Shown here in pieces: positions 1-9,207 of a stretch of 64,000 nucleotides of DNA (position 1 is its first letter; each line of letters starts with the position of its first letter). A program made the position numbers and the translations under genes. The DNA is taken from contig NZ_BPEW01000020.1 of assembly GCF_019654975.1 (NCBI RefSeq), positions 1 through 64,000 of the forward strand. Reading direction: 5' to 3'. The stretch is from Shewanella sp. c952 (GTDB lineage Bacteria; Pseudomonadota; Gammaproteobacteria; Enterobacterales; Shewanellaceae). A model generated the notes under the pieces. That model saw only the letters and a program-made list of their open reading frames with translations, did no database searches and had not been told where the DNA came from.

Positions 1-141
1 TCTATTCTTTTATGACTAGAATGTGTTATGAGCTTTTCACTTAGCCAGCTAAGCTTTATCGCTCAAGCCTTGTACTAGAAGCATTATTCCTTACGGTAAA
101 CAACCGAACAAAAACTAAGCTCGAAAGATCAACAGCCCCTA
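1..141. mobile_element. MITE family 1, copy 1 (right part, cut by window edge)
   Basis: Non-coding element sharing long near-identical stretches with 28653-28946 and 33684-33950. It ends at 123-141 in the terminal inverted repeat GAAAGATCAACAGCCCCTA. The left part lies outside the window. It sits just downstream of the rhlE-type gene and its terminator, so it does not disrupt a visible gene. No transposase is present, so it must have been mobilised in trans. Confidence 0.8.
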
Positions 142-153
142 AATCATACGCAC

Positions 154-182
154 AAAAAAAGCACCATATGGTGCTTTTTTTT
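154..182 (-). terminator. Rho-independent terminator of the RNA helicase gene
   Basis: Perfect palindrome GCACCATATGGTGC flanked by an A-tract and a T-tract, about 35 bp beyond the stop codon of the minus-strand helicase. The symmetry means it could work in both directions. Confidence 0.8.
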
Positions 183-214
183 GATTATAAAATAATTCGA
201 TGTCCGTACTGCGA

Positions 215-1513
215 TTATTTTATCTTCTTAATTTTTGCCGGTGAGGCATTTTTCACTTTCACGCGACGGCCTTGCATGTTTTTCTCGGCAATCACTTGAG
301 CACCAGCATTATCGCTACGTTGTTGCTTCTTGGCGAAGCTACGACGAGTTTGCAGCTGTTTGATAAGTAAATCACGACTACCCACTTCGTAACCCGGAAC
401 CGTTACGCGACGTAGCTTTTGACCAATCAGTTTTTCAATGTCAGCTAAGGTGCGTTCTTCTTCACGGCTCACAAATGAGATGGCAACGCCAGATTTACCC
501 GCACGGCCAGTACGGCCGATACGGTGAACATAATCTTCTGCAAGGAAAGGCAGGTCGTAGTTGACCACATATTCAAGGCCTTGAATATCGAGTCCTCGAG
601 CAGCAACTTCGGTTGCAACTAGCACGCGCATTTTGCCTTCTTTAAATTCACGCAATGCACGACGTCGGCTACCTTGCGCTTTTTCACCGTGTACTACCGC
701 CGTTGGGATCCCGTCTAGATTAAGCTCTTTCTCGAGTTTATCTGCGGCATCACGGGTGGCAGTAAACACCAATACTTGTTGCCAGTTTTTCTTACCGATA
801 AGCTCTGAAAGTAGCTCGCGCTTACGGCGTTGCTCTACTGGGTATATGACTTGGCTAACGGTATCAGCAGTGGTGTTCTGTTTGTCAGCAGTGATGACGT
901 TAGGTTTTACCATCATCTCACTGGCAAGCTTTTTCACAGGAGCAGAGAAGGTGGCTGAGAACATTAAGTTCTGACGCTTGCTATTCACTGCTTGTAGAAT
1001 TTTTTGGATATCGGCACTAAAGCCCATATCGAGCATACGGTCGGCTTCGTCGAGCACCAAAAAGTCAACATTTGAAAGGCTAAGGTTACAGGCAACGATA
1101 TGTTCAAGTAAGCGACCAGGGGTGGCGATAATAATATCGGCACCGCGCTTTAACTTAGTTGCTTGGCTATCCATCTTAACGCCGCCAAAGATAGTGACCA
1201 CATTCACTTCTAAATACTTGGCGTAATCATTAATGTTGTCCGCAATCTGTGAAGCGAGTTCACGAGTTGGGGTCAAGATCAGTGCGCGGGTATTTGAGCG
1301 TTGCGTCGCGCTTGGGTTATCGAGCATTTTTTGCAAGATAGGTAGCGAAAATGCAGCCGTTTTACCAGTACCGGTTTGGGCGCTAGCTAACACATCCTGA
1401 CCACGGCGAACTGCTGGAATTGCCTGCTGCTGAATAGGTGTCATTTTTTGATAACCACATTCAGAGATGGCGCGCAAAATCTCGGGAGCAAAACTAAAAG
1501 ATTCAAATCTCAT
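215..1513 (-). CDS. rhlE: DEAD-box ATP-dependent RNA helicase, RhlE type
   Basis: ATP-dependent RNA-unwinding protein of the DEAD-box family, expected to act in the cytoplasm in RNA remodelling, ribosome assembly or mRNA decay. All core motifs are visible in the 432 residues: an aromatic-led Q motif (about 8-30), Walker A AQTGTGKT (45-52), PTRELA (82-87), TPGR (131-134), DEAD (155-158), SAT (186-188), ARGLDI (305-310) and HRIGRTGR (330-337). The C-terminal tail (about 385-432) is lysine/arginine rich, as in RhlE and related proteins, and probably contacts RNA nonspecifically. It is a single gene with its own terminator. Assignment to RhlE rather than another subfamily rests on the short N-terminus and basic tail and is less certain than the family. 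Confidence 0.9.
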   Translation of the reverse strand: MRFESFSFAPEILRAISECGYQKMTPIQQQAIPAVRRGQDVLASAQTGTGKTAAFSLPILQKMLDNPSATQRSNTRALILTPTRELASQIADNINDYAKYLEVNVVTIFGGVKMDSQATKLKRGADIIIATPGRLLEHIVACNLSLSNVDFLVLDEADRMLDMGFSADIQKILQAVNSKRQNLMFSATFSAPVKKLASEMMVKPNVITADKQNTTADTVSQVIYPVEQRRKRELLSELIGKKNWQQVLVFTATRDAADKLEKELNLDGIPTAVVHGEKAQGSRRRALREFKEGKMRVLVATEVAARGLDIQGLEYVVNYDLPFLAEDYVHRIGRTGRAGKSGVAISFVSREEERTLADIEKLIGQKLRRVTVPGYEVGSRDLLIKQLQTRRSFAKKQQRSDNAGAQVIAEKNMQGRRVKVKNASPAKIKKIK

Positions 1514-1655
1514 GATGAGGGTCCTGTAATCAACTATTCAACCGCTAGCGAACGGCGCTAACTTCTATCTTCCATTAAAATGGAGGCGGCGGAGTATAGC
1601 AAACTTTCGGTTAAAACCTGCACTTATTTTCTAAGTTACCGCAATTGTAATCAAC

Positions 1656-1683
1656 AAAAAAGCAGCGCCTAGGCGCTGCTTTA
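1656..1683 (-). terminator. Rho-independent terminator of the aminopeptidase P gene
   Basis: Perfect inverted repeat AGCAGCGCCTAGGCGCTGCT with flanking A and T runs, directly after the stop codon of the minus-strand M24 peptidase. Confidence 0.8.
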
Positions 1684-1696
1684 TCGAACCACGGCA

Positions 1697-3484
1697 TTAT
1701 ATCGCTGCGGTAACCTTGTTAAGCCAAGTCAGTTCAGCGCCTTGCATGTGTGGAGATAGCTTTTCTCGTACTTGCTGGTGGTATTGGTTGAACCACTGAA
1801 TTTCAGCGCTAGTCAGTAGGCTCTTATCTATCAGTCGAGCATCCATAGGGATAAAGGTCAGTACTTCAAACTCTAGCATGTCGCGTTCGCAATTGGCTAA
1901 GGTGACTGATGGACGCACAGCGACTAAGTTTTCCAGCCGTATACCGAACTCATTGGCGCGGTAATAACCTGGCTCATTTGATAACACCATGCCAGGCAGT
2001 AAAGCGACAGCACTTCTATGTTTAGCAATACCTTGCGGCCCTTCGTGAACGCTAAGGTAGTGGCCAACACCATGACCTGTACCATGATCGAAATCGAATC
2101 CATGTTGCCATAGATATTGGCGAGCGAAAGAGTCTAACTGTTGCCCTGATGTGCCCTGTGGAAACTTAGCTTGATCAATGGCGATATGACCTTTAAGTAC
2201 CAAGGTAACCATCTTGCGTTGTTCATCCGTCACCTCACCAATGGCAATGGTACGAGTGACGTCGGTAGTTCCATCTAGATACTGAGCGCCAGAATCGACC
2301 AGATAGATACTGTTCATGGTCATCTGTGCTGGCGTGCCATCGTTATGGTTGTAATGACACATTGCAGCGTTGGCACCTGCGGCTGATATAGTATCGAAGC
2401 TTGGCTCTTGATATAGCGGATCTTCTAGGCGGAAGCTTTCTAGTTTATCGGCAAGTTGCCCTTCATCATATAAACGTTCAGCCTGTACTTCGCTATCGAG
2501 CCAAGCTAGAAAACGGCTAACGGCGACACCATCACGAATATGGCAGGCTTTCATGCCGCTAAGTTCAGCGTCATTTTTTTGCGCTTTAGGCAGCGCAACC
2601 GGATCGGCACCTGCAATAAGCTCAGCTCCGGCATTTCTTGCGGTGATCTGTAACCAAGCATTTGTAGTATCTGGACTTGCGAGCACTTTGGCGCCTTTAA
2701 GCTTGCCTAGCTCCGCTTCAAGTTCAGCTTCGGTTTTAAAGCTAACCCCGCTACCGACATGTTGCTCAATACCTGCTGGCAATTTAGTGGTGTCAGTAAA
2801 AAGCACCATATCGCCGTTGGCATGTAGCAAGGCAGTACCTAAAACAACGGGTAAACGTGGCACGTCTTTACCACGAATATTGAGCAGCCAACAGAAAGAA
2901 TCCAGTGCCGCGATAATCGCCACATCAGCGCCAGCGGCTTTTATTGCAGCGCCAATAGTGCAGCGTTTTTCGATACTACTGCGGCCGGCACTTTGTTCGC
3001 TAAAGGCCATGATAGGTTCACTTGATGCTTGTGGTCTATCGCTCCAGTTAAGGTCAATGGGATTGTCTTTTACGGCAACTAATTCTATCTGCGCTTTGCT
3101 CAAGGTATTACGAGTGTTATTGAACCAAGAGAGGGTATGCAGTCTTGCATCAAAACCAACATTGGCATTGGCACTGAGTTTCTCTGTCAGCCATTGGGCT
3201 TGAGGTGTGTCATGCAAGCTTAGGTACTCAAACAGCTCAGCATCTACTTGTTGACGAACCTGCACCGTATAGCGACCATCGACAAAAATAGCTGCTGAGT
3301 CTTTTAACACAATGAGCATACCAGCAGAACCGGTAAAACCACTGCTCCATAACATGCGTTCATTATGGGCTGGAACATACTCTCCCAAATACTCATCTGC
3401 ACGAGGAATAATAAAAGCATCGAGATTGGATTTTTCCATCTCAGTTCGAATTGCACTGAGGCGTGCGGCAATAGTATTTGACAT
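1697..3484 (-). CDS. Aminopeptidase P family (M24B) Xaa-Pro aminopeptidase, long form
   Basis: Metallopeptidase expected to remove an N-terminal residue preceding proline. At 595 residues it is the long three-domain form (two creatinase-like N-terminal domains, the pita-bread catalytic domain, and a short C-terminal M24 domain) and resembles eukaryotic XPNPEP1 more than the 441-residue E. coli PepP. Dinuclear metal ligands are visible: two Asp near 397 and 408 (VDSGAQY, TTDVTRT), His near 471 in HGTGHGVGH, and Glu near 504 (SNEPGYY) and 518 (RLENL). The ATG at 3484 is chosen because GGGAG precedes it by five bases; an in-frame TTG 12 bp upstream lacks a site. No signal peptide, so cytoplasmic. 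Confidence 0.9.
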   Translation of the reverse strand: MSNTIAARLSAIRTEMEKSNLDAFIIPRADEYLGEYVPAHNERMLWSSGFTGSAGMLIVLKDSAAIFVDGRYTVQVRQQVDAELFEYLSLHDTPQAQWLTEKLSANANVGFDARLHTLSWFNNTRNTLSKAQIELVAVKDNPIDLNWSDRPQASSEPIMAFSEQSAGRSSIEKRCTIGAAIKAAGADVAIIAALDSFCWLLNIRGKDVPRLPVVLGTALLHANGDMVLFTDTTKLPAGIEQHVGSGVSFKTEAELEAELGKLKGAKVLASPDTTNAWLQITARNAGAELIAGADPVALPKAQKNDAELSGMKACHIRDGVAVSRFLAWLDSEVQAERLYDEGQLADKLESFRLEDPLYQEPSFDTISAAGANAAMCHYNHNDGTPAQMTMNSIYLVDSGAQYLDGTTDVTRTIAIGEVTDEQRKMVTLVLKGHIAIDQAKFPQGTSGQQLDSFARQYLWQHGFDFDHGTGHGVGHYLSVHEGPQGIAKHRSAVALLPGMVLSNEPGYYRANEFGIRLENLVAVRPSVTLANCERDMLEFEVLTFIPMDARLIDKSLLTSAEIQWFNQYHQQVREKLSPHMQGAELTWLNKVTAAI

Positions 3485-3727
3485 GATGACTCCCAACTAG
3501 CACTTGATCAGCAAAAGGGTATTGGCTGAAGGTGATGAATTTTAGTTCTACTTTAGCGCGGAGGTTATCACAATCTAATATCGCTAGGGGAGTGGCTTAC
3601 TCGCTTATTTGTATCATCTTTTTTACTGGCTTGTAGCATTGTCTGTGACTATAAGCCTATATTCAGAGGCTTACCTAGTGAGTTAACACTTAATTCGTGC
3701 CACTATGTCGCAACAAATTTTAGATAA

Positions 3728-4969
3728 ATGTTACAGCTTCGCGTATTTAATGCGTTGTTGAAGGATAATAAAAAGCTTATGCCATTTAATGTATGGGTAC
3801 TAACGTTGGCACAGGCTTTTGCCATGAGTGCCACGCCAATGATGATGTTGTTAGGCGGCATTATCGGCGCAGAGATCGCGCCATCACCAGAACTGGCAAC
3901 CTTGCCGATAGCCTCTATGGTAATTGGTGTTGCATTGTCTATTGTACCAGTGTCCAAATTTATGCAGGCTTTTGGTCGTAAACCCGTCTTTATTTCTGGT
4001 GCATTAGTGGCAGCAAGCTCTGGCATGTTGGCAGCTTTTTCGACGTCACAGCAAAATTTTTTTCTATTTTGTTTAAGCGGCATGATGCTAGGTTCTGCAG
4101 GTGCTGTGGTGCAGCAATATCGTTTTGCTGCGATGGAGTCGGTGTCTGAAACCTTGGCAGCTAAAGCGGCTTCAAGAGTATTACTGGGTGGGCTGGTCGC
4201 AGCCATTATTGGACCTGAATTGGCAGTATTAGGTGACATCTTGTCAGAGCAAACTTATGTTGGCGCTTTTTTCTTTCTAACCATGGTGAGTTTGATTGCT
4301 GCGACTATTCTATGTTTCTATCGGGAAGCAAAAATCGAACGTAAAGCAACGATGGAGTTCACTGCTGCCACGGGTCGGCCTCTTGGTGTAATCTTGTCAC
4401 AACCACGAATTTGGGTGGCTATTGCGGGGGCAACCTTAGGCTATGCCATGATGAGCTTTGTGATGACTGCCACTCCGCTGCATATGCACCATATCGAGCA
4501 TCATTCGCTTGCCGATACCAAATGGGTTATTCAAAGCCACATTATCGCTATGTATCTGCCTTCATTAATCAGTGGCGCATTAGTGGTACGCATAGGTGTA
4601 TCTAAGATGATGTTGCTCGGCTTACTTGCTTATGTGATCACCATTGTCACCGCGCTGCTTGGGCATGATCTACTTAATTATTGGGCCGCATTGGTATTAC
4701 TTGGTCTAGGTTGGAATTTTCTTTTTGTGGCGGGCACCGCTTTGCTACCTCGCTGTTATAACAAGGATGAACGCTACAAAGTGCAAGCGTTTAACGATAG
4801 CTTTGTTTTTGGCGCACAAGCGATGGCGTCACTGAGCGCAGGTTGGGTGATTTATGTTCTAGGGTGGGAGATATTGCTAATCAGCTGTTTACCACTGATT
4901 GCTGCCTTACTGTTACTCATCGCTTGGTGGAAACTATCCAAAAGTCGCATGTTACAAAAAGATGGCTAA
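3728..4969 (+). CDS. Major facilitator superfamily transporter
   Basis: Predicted inner-membrane secondary transporter of 413 residues with about twelve hydrophobic segments. The loop after the first helices carries an MFS-like signature (FMQAFGRKPVFI, about residues 78-89), equivalent to the conserved loop between helices 2 and 3. The substrate cannot be told from the sequence. It is divergent from the aminopeptidase P gene and followed by the ROK gene, so a sugar or peptide-derived substrate is possible but unproven. A second in-frame ATG at 3779 (MPFNVW) with AAGGA 13 bases upstream is an alternative start that removes a short polar leader. Confidence 0.85.
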   Translation: MLQLRVFNALLKDNKKLMPFNVWVLTLAQAFAMSATPMMMLLGGIIGAEIAPSPELATLPIASMVIGVALSIVPVSKFMQAFGRKPVFISGALVAASSGMLAAFSTSQQNFFLFCLSGMMLGSAGAVVQQYRFAAMESVSETLAAKAASRVLLGGLVAAIIGPELAVLGDILSEQTYVGAFFFLTMVSLIAATILCFYREAKIERKATMEFTAATGRPLGVILSQPRIWVAIAGATLGYAMMSFVMTATPLHMHHIEHHSLADTKWVIQSHIIAMYLPSLISGALVVRIGVSKMMLLGLLAYVITIVTALLGHDLLNYWAALVLLGLGWNFLFVAGTALLPRCYNKDERYKVQAFNDSFVFGAQAMASLSAGWVIYVLGWEILLISCLPLIAALLLLIAWWKLSKSRMLQKDG

Positions 4970-5038
4970 CTAACCTGGTATTAGGTTTGTTGTGGTAAGC
5001 TATTTAATCGATATTTGTGAATGTCTTAGGAGTAGTTG

Positions 5039-5809
5039 GTGCAAACTTTAACGGTGGATATAAGTGGTTCAAAAGCCTTATTTGAGATCGAAACTCAAGG
5101 GCGAGTTGAGCAATATAAGATCGGTGCCAGCGATACGTTCAATATAGACAGTTTAAACACTCAAATTGCTGAGTTAGAGCAAGACTACGATCTCAATGGC
5201 TATTCGCTGGGTATTGCCGTTCCAGGTTTAGTGCAAGACAAGCAATTAGTCGCCTGTAAGTCATTACCCGGGCTTAATGGTTTGTCAGCTGAGCAGTTGG
5301 TGACACGGGCTAAACGGATCATCATTGCTAACGACAGTGATGCCGCAATGCGAGCATTGCTTGAGCCCAAGCAGCAGTGTGAACTGCTAGTAATGTGTGA
5401 TACTGGTATTGGTATGTCGATTGCGATTAACGGTAAGCCTTTTACTGGGGCTGCGGGGATAGCTGGAGAGCTTGGGCATTGCAGGGTAATGACGGAATCA
5501 GGGGAATTTAGTTTAGAAAGGCTTGCGAGTGGCGAATCGATTGTGGCAAGAAACCTCAGTAGCAGCGCCGATCTATATCGCGCAGGCAGCTACTTAGGCA
5601 TGGGACTCGCGTGGACTGTTAACCTTTTTAATCCGTCGCGAGTCTATCTTGCTGGCAGCATGATGAATAATCTTGATTACTACAAAGGCTGCGTCGACAC
5701 ATTAAAACAGATGGCATTAAGAGCGCCGTTGGCCAGCGCCAAGATTAATCGCGTCGATGACCGTGAAACCATAGTATGTCGCGGGCTAAAAGCGATGTTA
5801 GCTAACTAA
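5039..5809 (+). CDS. ROK family protein (sugar kinase-like), lacking the zinc motif
   Basis: Member of the ROK (repressor, ORF, kinase) family with an actin-like ATPase fold; 256 residues, shorter than most ROK kinases (about 300). The N-terminus has a phosphate-binding-type strand (VDISGSKALFE), and a glycine-rich segment followed by GIAGELGHCRV matches the ROK signature ending in GExGH, which supplies the sugar-contacting residues. The usual CxCGxxGC zinc site after that signature is absent. No helix-turn-helix is present, so it is kinase-like rather than a repressor. GTG at 5039 is preferred over TTG at 5036 because AGGAG lies six bases upstream. It follows the MFS gene by about 70 bp and may be co-transcribed; the substrate is unknown. 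Confidence 0.75.
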   Translation: MQTLTVDISGSKALFEIETQGRVEQYKIGASDTFNIDSLNTQIAELEQDYDLNGYSLGIAVPGLVQDKQLVACKSLPGLNGLSAEQLVTRAKRIIIANDSDAAMRALLEPKQQCELLVMCDTGIGMSIAINGKPFTGAAGIAGELGHCRVMTESGEFSLERLASGESIVARNLSSSADLYRAGSYLGMGLAWTVNLFNPSRVYLAGSMMNNLDYYKGCVDTLKQMALRAPLASAKINRVDDRETIVCRGLKAMLAN

Positions 5810-5830
5810 AGACTAAATCGAAACATTTTT

Positions 5831-5855
5831 AAGGAGCGCTAGTCGCTCCTTTTTC
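5831..5855 (+). terminator. Rho-independent terminator after the ROK gene
   Basis: Stem AAGGAGCG/CGCTCCTT with a five-base loop followed by T residues, 22 bp after the stop codon. Confidence 0.8.
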
Positions 5856-6115
5856 ATTGCTAATAAGCGATGTTTTCTGCGGTTAAACTAGACTTTCCGA
5901 TAACTATTTATCAATTACCAGCAATTCTCAGTGAACTTCTGTATATTTTATGCTAGAAAGTGTGGCAGATATTTTAAGATCGATCTTCCTGTTTAAATAT
6001 TGCAGAAGTAAGGGCATAAGATGGGGAGAGGGCTTCATTTATAATAAGCGCTGAACGCCGTGAGTGCGGAGTGACTTCGCCGCTTAGAGTTAACTTTTAA
6101 AGTAAGGGTAAGCAG
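5856..6115. other. Intergenic region upstream of the second M24 peptidase
   Basis: AT-rich region between the ROK terminator and the next gene. I see no ORF, RNA gene or clear operator; it presumably holds the promoter of the peptidase gene. A run resembling a ribosome-binding site (TAAGGG) lies about ten bases before the ATG at 6116. Confidence 0.4.
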
Positions 6116-7333
6116 ATGACAATAGGTGTAGGCGGTTCTACCGCAGAACAAGAGCTAGCAAAGCTCACAGACATGACTCAAGGCGCAGCGCCAATTAGCC
6201 GTGATGAGTACTCAGCGCGTATCGCAAACGCGCAGTCAATTATGCAGGCTGAAGGTATTGCCGCTATTTATGTCAATGCTGGCACTAACCTATACTATTT
6301 TACTGGAACACGCTGGTATGCCAGCGAGCGTATGGTGGGAGCGATTATTCCTGCTAGCGGCGCTGTTGAATATATCGCGCCAGCATTTGAAGTTGATACC
6401 TTAAATGGTTACATGACGATTGAAGGTAAGGTAAATACTTGGCAAGAAGATGAAAGCCCTTACGCACTCTTTGGTGATATTCTGGCTCAAATGGGCATTA
6501 GCTCTGGTGATATTGGTATCGATGAGTCTGCAGCATTCTTTATTTTTGATGGTGTTCGTCAAGCGCACCCACAGTTTAATTACGTCAATGCAAAACCTGC
6601 GACAGCGGGTTGCCGAATGATTAAATCTGCGACAGAGCTAAGTCTATTACAACGCGCTAAAGATATGACGTTAGAGGTACATAAAGCTGTGGCGCGTATT
6701 CTTCGCGAAGGTATTACCACCACTGAAGTTGAAGCCTTTATTAATGCGGCGCACATTAAGGTTGGCATCCCTGCGGGATCGTATTTCTGTATTGTGCTGT
6801 TTGGTGAAGACAGCGCTTATCCTCATGGTGTTAAGTCTCCTAAAGCACTTGAGTTAAACGATACGGTATTGATAGATACCGGCTGCCAGCTATTTGGTTA
6901 TAACTCGGATATTACCCGTACGTACGTTTATGGTGAACCAAGTGCGCGCCAACGTGAGTTATGGCAGTGTGAGCAAGATGCGCAAATAGCAGCATTTGAA
7001 GCGGCGCAGTTAGGTGCAAGCTGTGCCAGTGTCGATCGTGCTGCCCGTGATGTGCTAGAGGCTAAAGGTTTTGGTCCTGGTTATGACGTACCGGGTTTGC
7101 CACATCGTACAGGGCACGGTATTGGCTTAGATATTCATGAATGGCCATATTTAGTGCTTAACGATCAGACTCCACTCGCAGCAGGGATGTGTTTTAGTAA
7201 CGAACCTATGTTATGTGTGCCTGGCGAGTTTGGTGTACGCCATGAAGATCACTTCTACATGACAGAGCAAGGCCCTGTTTGGTTTACTAAGCCTGCTCAC
7301 TCTATCGATGATCCTTTTGGCTATGAAGCTTAG
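6116..7333 (+). CDS. M24 family metallopeptidase (Xaa-Pro dipeptidase/aminopeptidase)
   Basis: Second M24-fold peptidase of the window; 405 residues with a creatinase-type N-terminal domain (about 30-165) and a pita-bread catalytic domain (about 175-395). Metal ligands are all visible: Asp254 (LIDTGCQ), Asp265 (NSDITRT), His334 (HRTGHGIGLDIHE), Glu363 (SNEPM) and Glu377 (VRHED). It lacks the C-terminal M24_C extension of the peptidase at 1697-3484, so the two are paralogues of different subclass rather than a recent duplication. Likely cytoplasmic; splits peptides with proline in the second position, though creatinase-type relatives use other substrates. Confidence 0.88.
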   Translation: MTIGVGGSTAEQELAKLTDMTQGAAPISRDEYSARIANAQSIMQAEGIAAIYVNAGTNLYYFTGTRWYASERMVGAIIPASGAVEYIAPAFEVDTLNGYMTIEGKVNTWQEDESPYALFGDILAQMGISSGDIGIDESAAFFIFDGVRQAHPQFNYVNAKPATAGCRMIKSATELSLLQRAKDMTLEVHKAVARILREGITTTEVEAFINAAHIKVGIPAGSYFCIVLFGEDSAYPHGVKSPKALELNDTVLIDTGCQLFGYNSDITRTYVYGEPSARQRELWQCEQDAQIAAFEAAQLGASCASVDRAARDVLEAKGFGPGYDVPGLPHRTGHGIGLDIHEWPYLVLNDQTPLAAGMCFSNEPMLCVPGEFGVRHEDHFYMTEQGPVWFTKPAHSIDDPFGYEA

Positions 7334-7355
7334 AGTGGACTGAAAAATATGACAC

Positions 7356-7389
7356 AAAAAAGCCCGAATGGTTATCCGTTCGGGCTTTT
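7356..7389. terminator. Bidirectional terminator between convergent genes
   Basis: Stem AAAAGCCCGAA/TTCGGGCTTTT around a short loop, with an A-tract on one side and T-tract on the other, between the plus-strand peptidase and the minus-strand FKBP gene. Confidence 0.85.
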
Positions 7390-7405
7390 GTTTAAAGTGG
7401 CTTCG

Positions 7406-7876
7406 TTAATCGATACTGATGAGCTCTACATCGAAAATCAGCGTTGAACCACCACCAATTTTACCAGCACTGCGATTGCCGTAAGCCAATTCACTCGGAA
7501 TGAAAAAGCGCGCTTTCTCGCCAACAACCATCAGTTGCACACCTTCTGTCCAGCCCTTGATGACACGATTCAATGGGAAGCCAATCGGTTCGCCGCGCTC
7601 AACGGAGCTATCAAATACAGTACCGTCGATTAAAGTGCCATGGTAGTGAACGGTTACCGTATCACTTGCCTTGGGATGGACAGTACCATCGCCCGCCGCC
7701 AATACCTGATATTGCAGCCCTGATGCGGTGGTCGTTACGCCTTGCTCTAATTTGTTTTTAGCAAGAAAGGCATTACCCAATTCAATATTTTCTTTAGCAG
7801 CTTTTTGGTTATTCATTGAAGTAAAAAAGTAAAAAATTACACAGGCGATGACGACTACGGCGAGGATCATTTTCAT
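7406..7876 (-). CDS. Membrane-anchored FKBP-type peptidyl-prolyl cis-trans isomerase
   Basis: Proline isomerase/chaperone of 156 residues. Residues 3-18 are strongly hydrophobic and form a membrane anchor or uncleaved signal, so the FKBP domain is probably periplasmic. A short linker (about 25-45) corresponds to the end of the FkpA/FklB-type dimerisation segment, and the FKBP domain covers about 50-154, with VHYHGTLIDGTVFDSS, a Trp-containing VIKGWTEGVQLM stretch and FIPSELAYG typical of the active pocket. It is much shorter than FkpA (about 250 residues) because the dimerisation arm is nearly missing. Single gene. Confidence 0.88.
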   Translation of the reverse strand: MKMILAVVVIACVIFYFFTSMNNQKAAKENIELGNAFLAKNKLEQGVTTTASGLQYQVLAAGDGTVHPKASDTVTVHYHGTLIDGTVFDSSVERGEPIGFPLNRVIKGWTEGVQLMVVGEKARFFIPSELAYGNRSAGKIGGGSTLIFDVELISID

Positions 7877-8142
7877 TATGGTGTCATTTGATTAATAGAA
7901 CGATGGAGCCATCATAACCAATCTAAATCTTAAGTTACATCGTCGCCATCTCAGATTGCTGTATAGAGATAGAACTTCGCATTTGCACGCAGCATATTAA
8001 GATAAAAAACTTCCGTTCTTATATAACTATATGCTTAATATTTAAACTGAAAGCTGGTGAAATACTAAATAGGGTTTAGACTGAGTATTCAATAGTTGTT
8101 AGCCACTCTGGTGATTGAATTTTCTTGCTCAAGGAAGAATAT

Positions 8143-9195
8143 ATGTCAAAGTTGATCGTTATTAGTTTTTCTTTCTTTACGCTGTTTAGCGTGATGTTTT
8201 CATCGGCTGCATCTGCAAACCCTAATGACTCTGAGTATGCTCAAACACCATCGTTTGAGTCATATTTCTACGCTGGCGCTAAAGTTGGTCAAATGCATTA
8301 TCAAAATGCCTGTGAAGACTGGAGTATTAGTTGTGAGGCTAACGATACGGGTTATGGTGTTTTTGCTGGGTACCAGTTTTGGCAACACTTGGGATTTGAA
8401 ACTGCATATTTAGATTTAGGTGAAGCGGTTGCGGATTATTCTGAAAGTGGTGTTGATAACCGATATGTCGGAACAATGAAAGGCTGGGAGCTTTCAGCTA
8501 TCACTCGTATGAACTTGAGTGAGAACTTTGAACTGTTTGCTAAAGCCGGCAGTTTATACTGGGATGGTGACAATCAAGGTCCGCTGAATACCACATCGGA
8601 CTCGGACTGGGCGCCAATGGTAGGTATTGGCTTAGAGTACGCAATGACACCATCTTGGATTGCGCGAGTTGAATATCAATACATAGACTCGCTTGGAAGT
8701 GAGCTTATTGGTGGTAGCAATGGCCACTTGACGACTTTAGGTATTAGTTATCGTTTTGGAAGCAGTCACTCTAAGACAAAATCTGCGCCGCAACCAATGG
8801 CAGAGCCCGCGATTGTTGAGCCAATAATTCCCGCTGTTATTACCTTACCGGCTCTTGCTGTGACCACTCTGTTTGAATTTGATAGCAGTGAAGTTAGCGA
8901 GGTCGCACCTTTAACGTCAGTACTAGAACGTTTGTTACAACAGCCTACAACCATCGCTAATATAAAAGGCTACACCGACTCCAAAGGTAATGTTGAATAC
9001 AATCAAGCTTTATCAGAACGACGGGCTCAAGCCGTTGCTGATTACTTTATTTCGCAAGGTGTTAAGCCTCAGCAAGTTGAGGTGCACGGTTATGGTGAAC
9101 AATCTCCTATTCTCGATAACAACAGTGAAAATCATCGACATGAAAATCGTCGAGTACTTATCTATATCCCGCCTATGACCTTGCCTGCAAAATAA
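8143..9195 (+). CDS. OmpA-family outer membrane protein
   Basis: Two-domain outer membrane protein of 350 residues. A signal peptide (about 1-25, ending in SSAASAN) is followed by an eight-stranded OmpA-type barrel (about 35-205) ending in an aromatic-rich strand (LGISYRFG). A proline/alanine-rich linker leads to a C-terminal OmpA/MotB peptidoglycan-binding domain (about 240-345) with FEFDSSEV, the GYTDSKG loop and the Arg-rich SERRAQAVADYF helix. ATG at 8143 is chosen because AGGAAG lies just upstream; an in-frame TTG at 8125 lacks a site. Only 12 bp separate it from the giant repeat lipoprotein, so the two are probably co-expressed and may act together at the cell surface. Confidence 0.9.
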   Translation: MSKLIVISFSFFTLFSVMFSSAASANPNDSEYAQTPSFESYFYAGAKVGQMHYQNACEDWSISCEANDTGYGVFAGYQFWQHLGFETAYLDLGEAVADYSESGVDNRYVGTMKGWELSAITRMNLSENFELFAKAGSLYWDGDNQGPLNTTSDSDWAPMVGIGLEYAMTPSWIARVEYQYIDSLGSELIGGSNGHLTTLGISYRFGSSHSKTKSAPQPMAEPAIVEPIIPAVITLPALAVTTLFEFDSSEVSEVAPLTSVLERLLQQPTTIANIKGYTDSKGNVEYNQALSERRAQAVADYFISQGVKPQQVEVHGYGEQSPILDNNSENHRHENRRVLIYIPPMTLPAK

Positions 9196-9207
9196 GGACT
9201 GATAACC

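Noticed and set aside
2553..3203. 216-codon plus-strand frame antisense to the aminopeptidase P gene
   Set aside because: The minus-strand frame encodes a complete M24 peptidase with all metal ligands; the antisense frame is low-complexity Ser/Ala/Leu and has no domain.
3703..4239. 178-codon minus-strand frame over the MFS gene
   Set aside because: It mirrors the transporter and shows no recognisable features.
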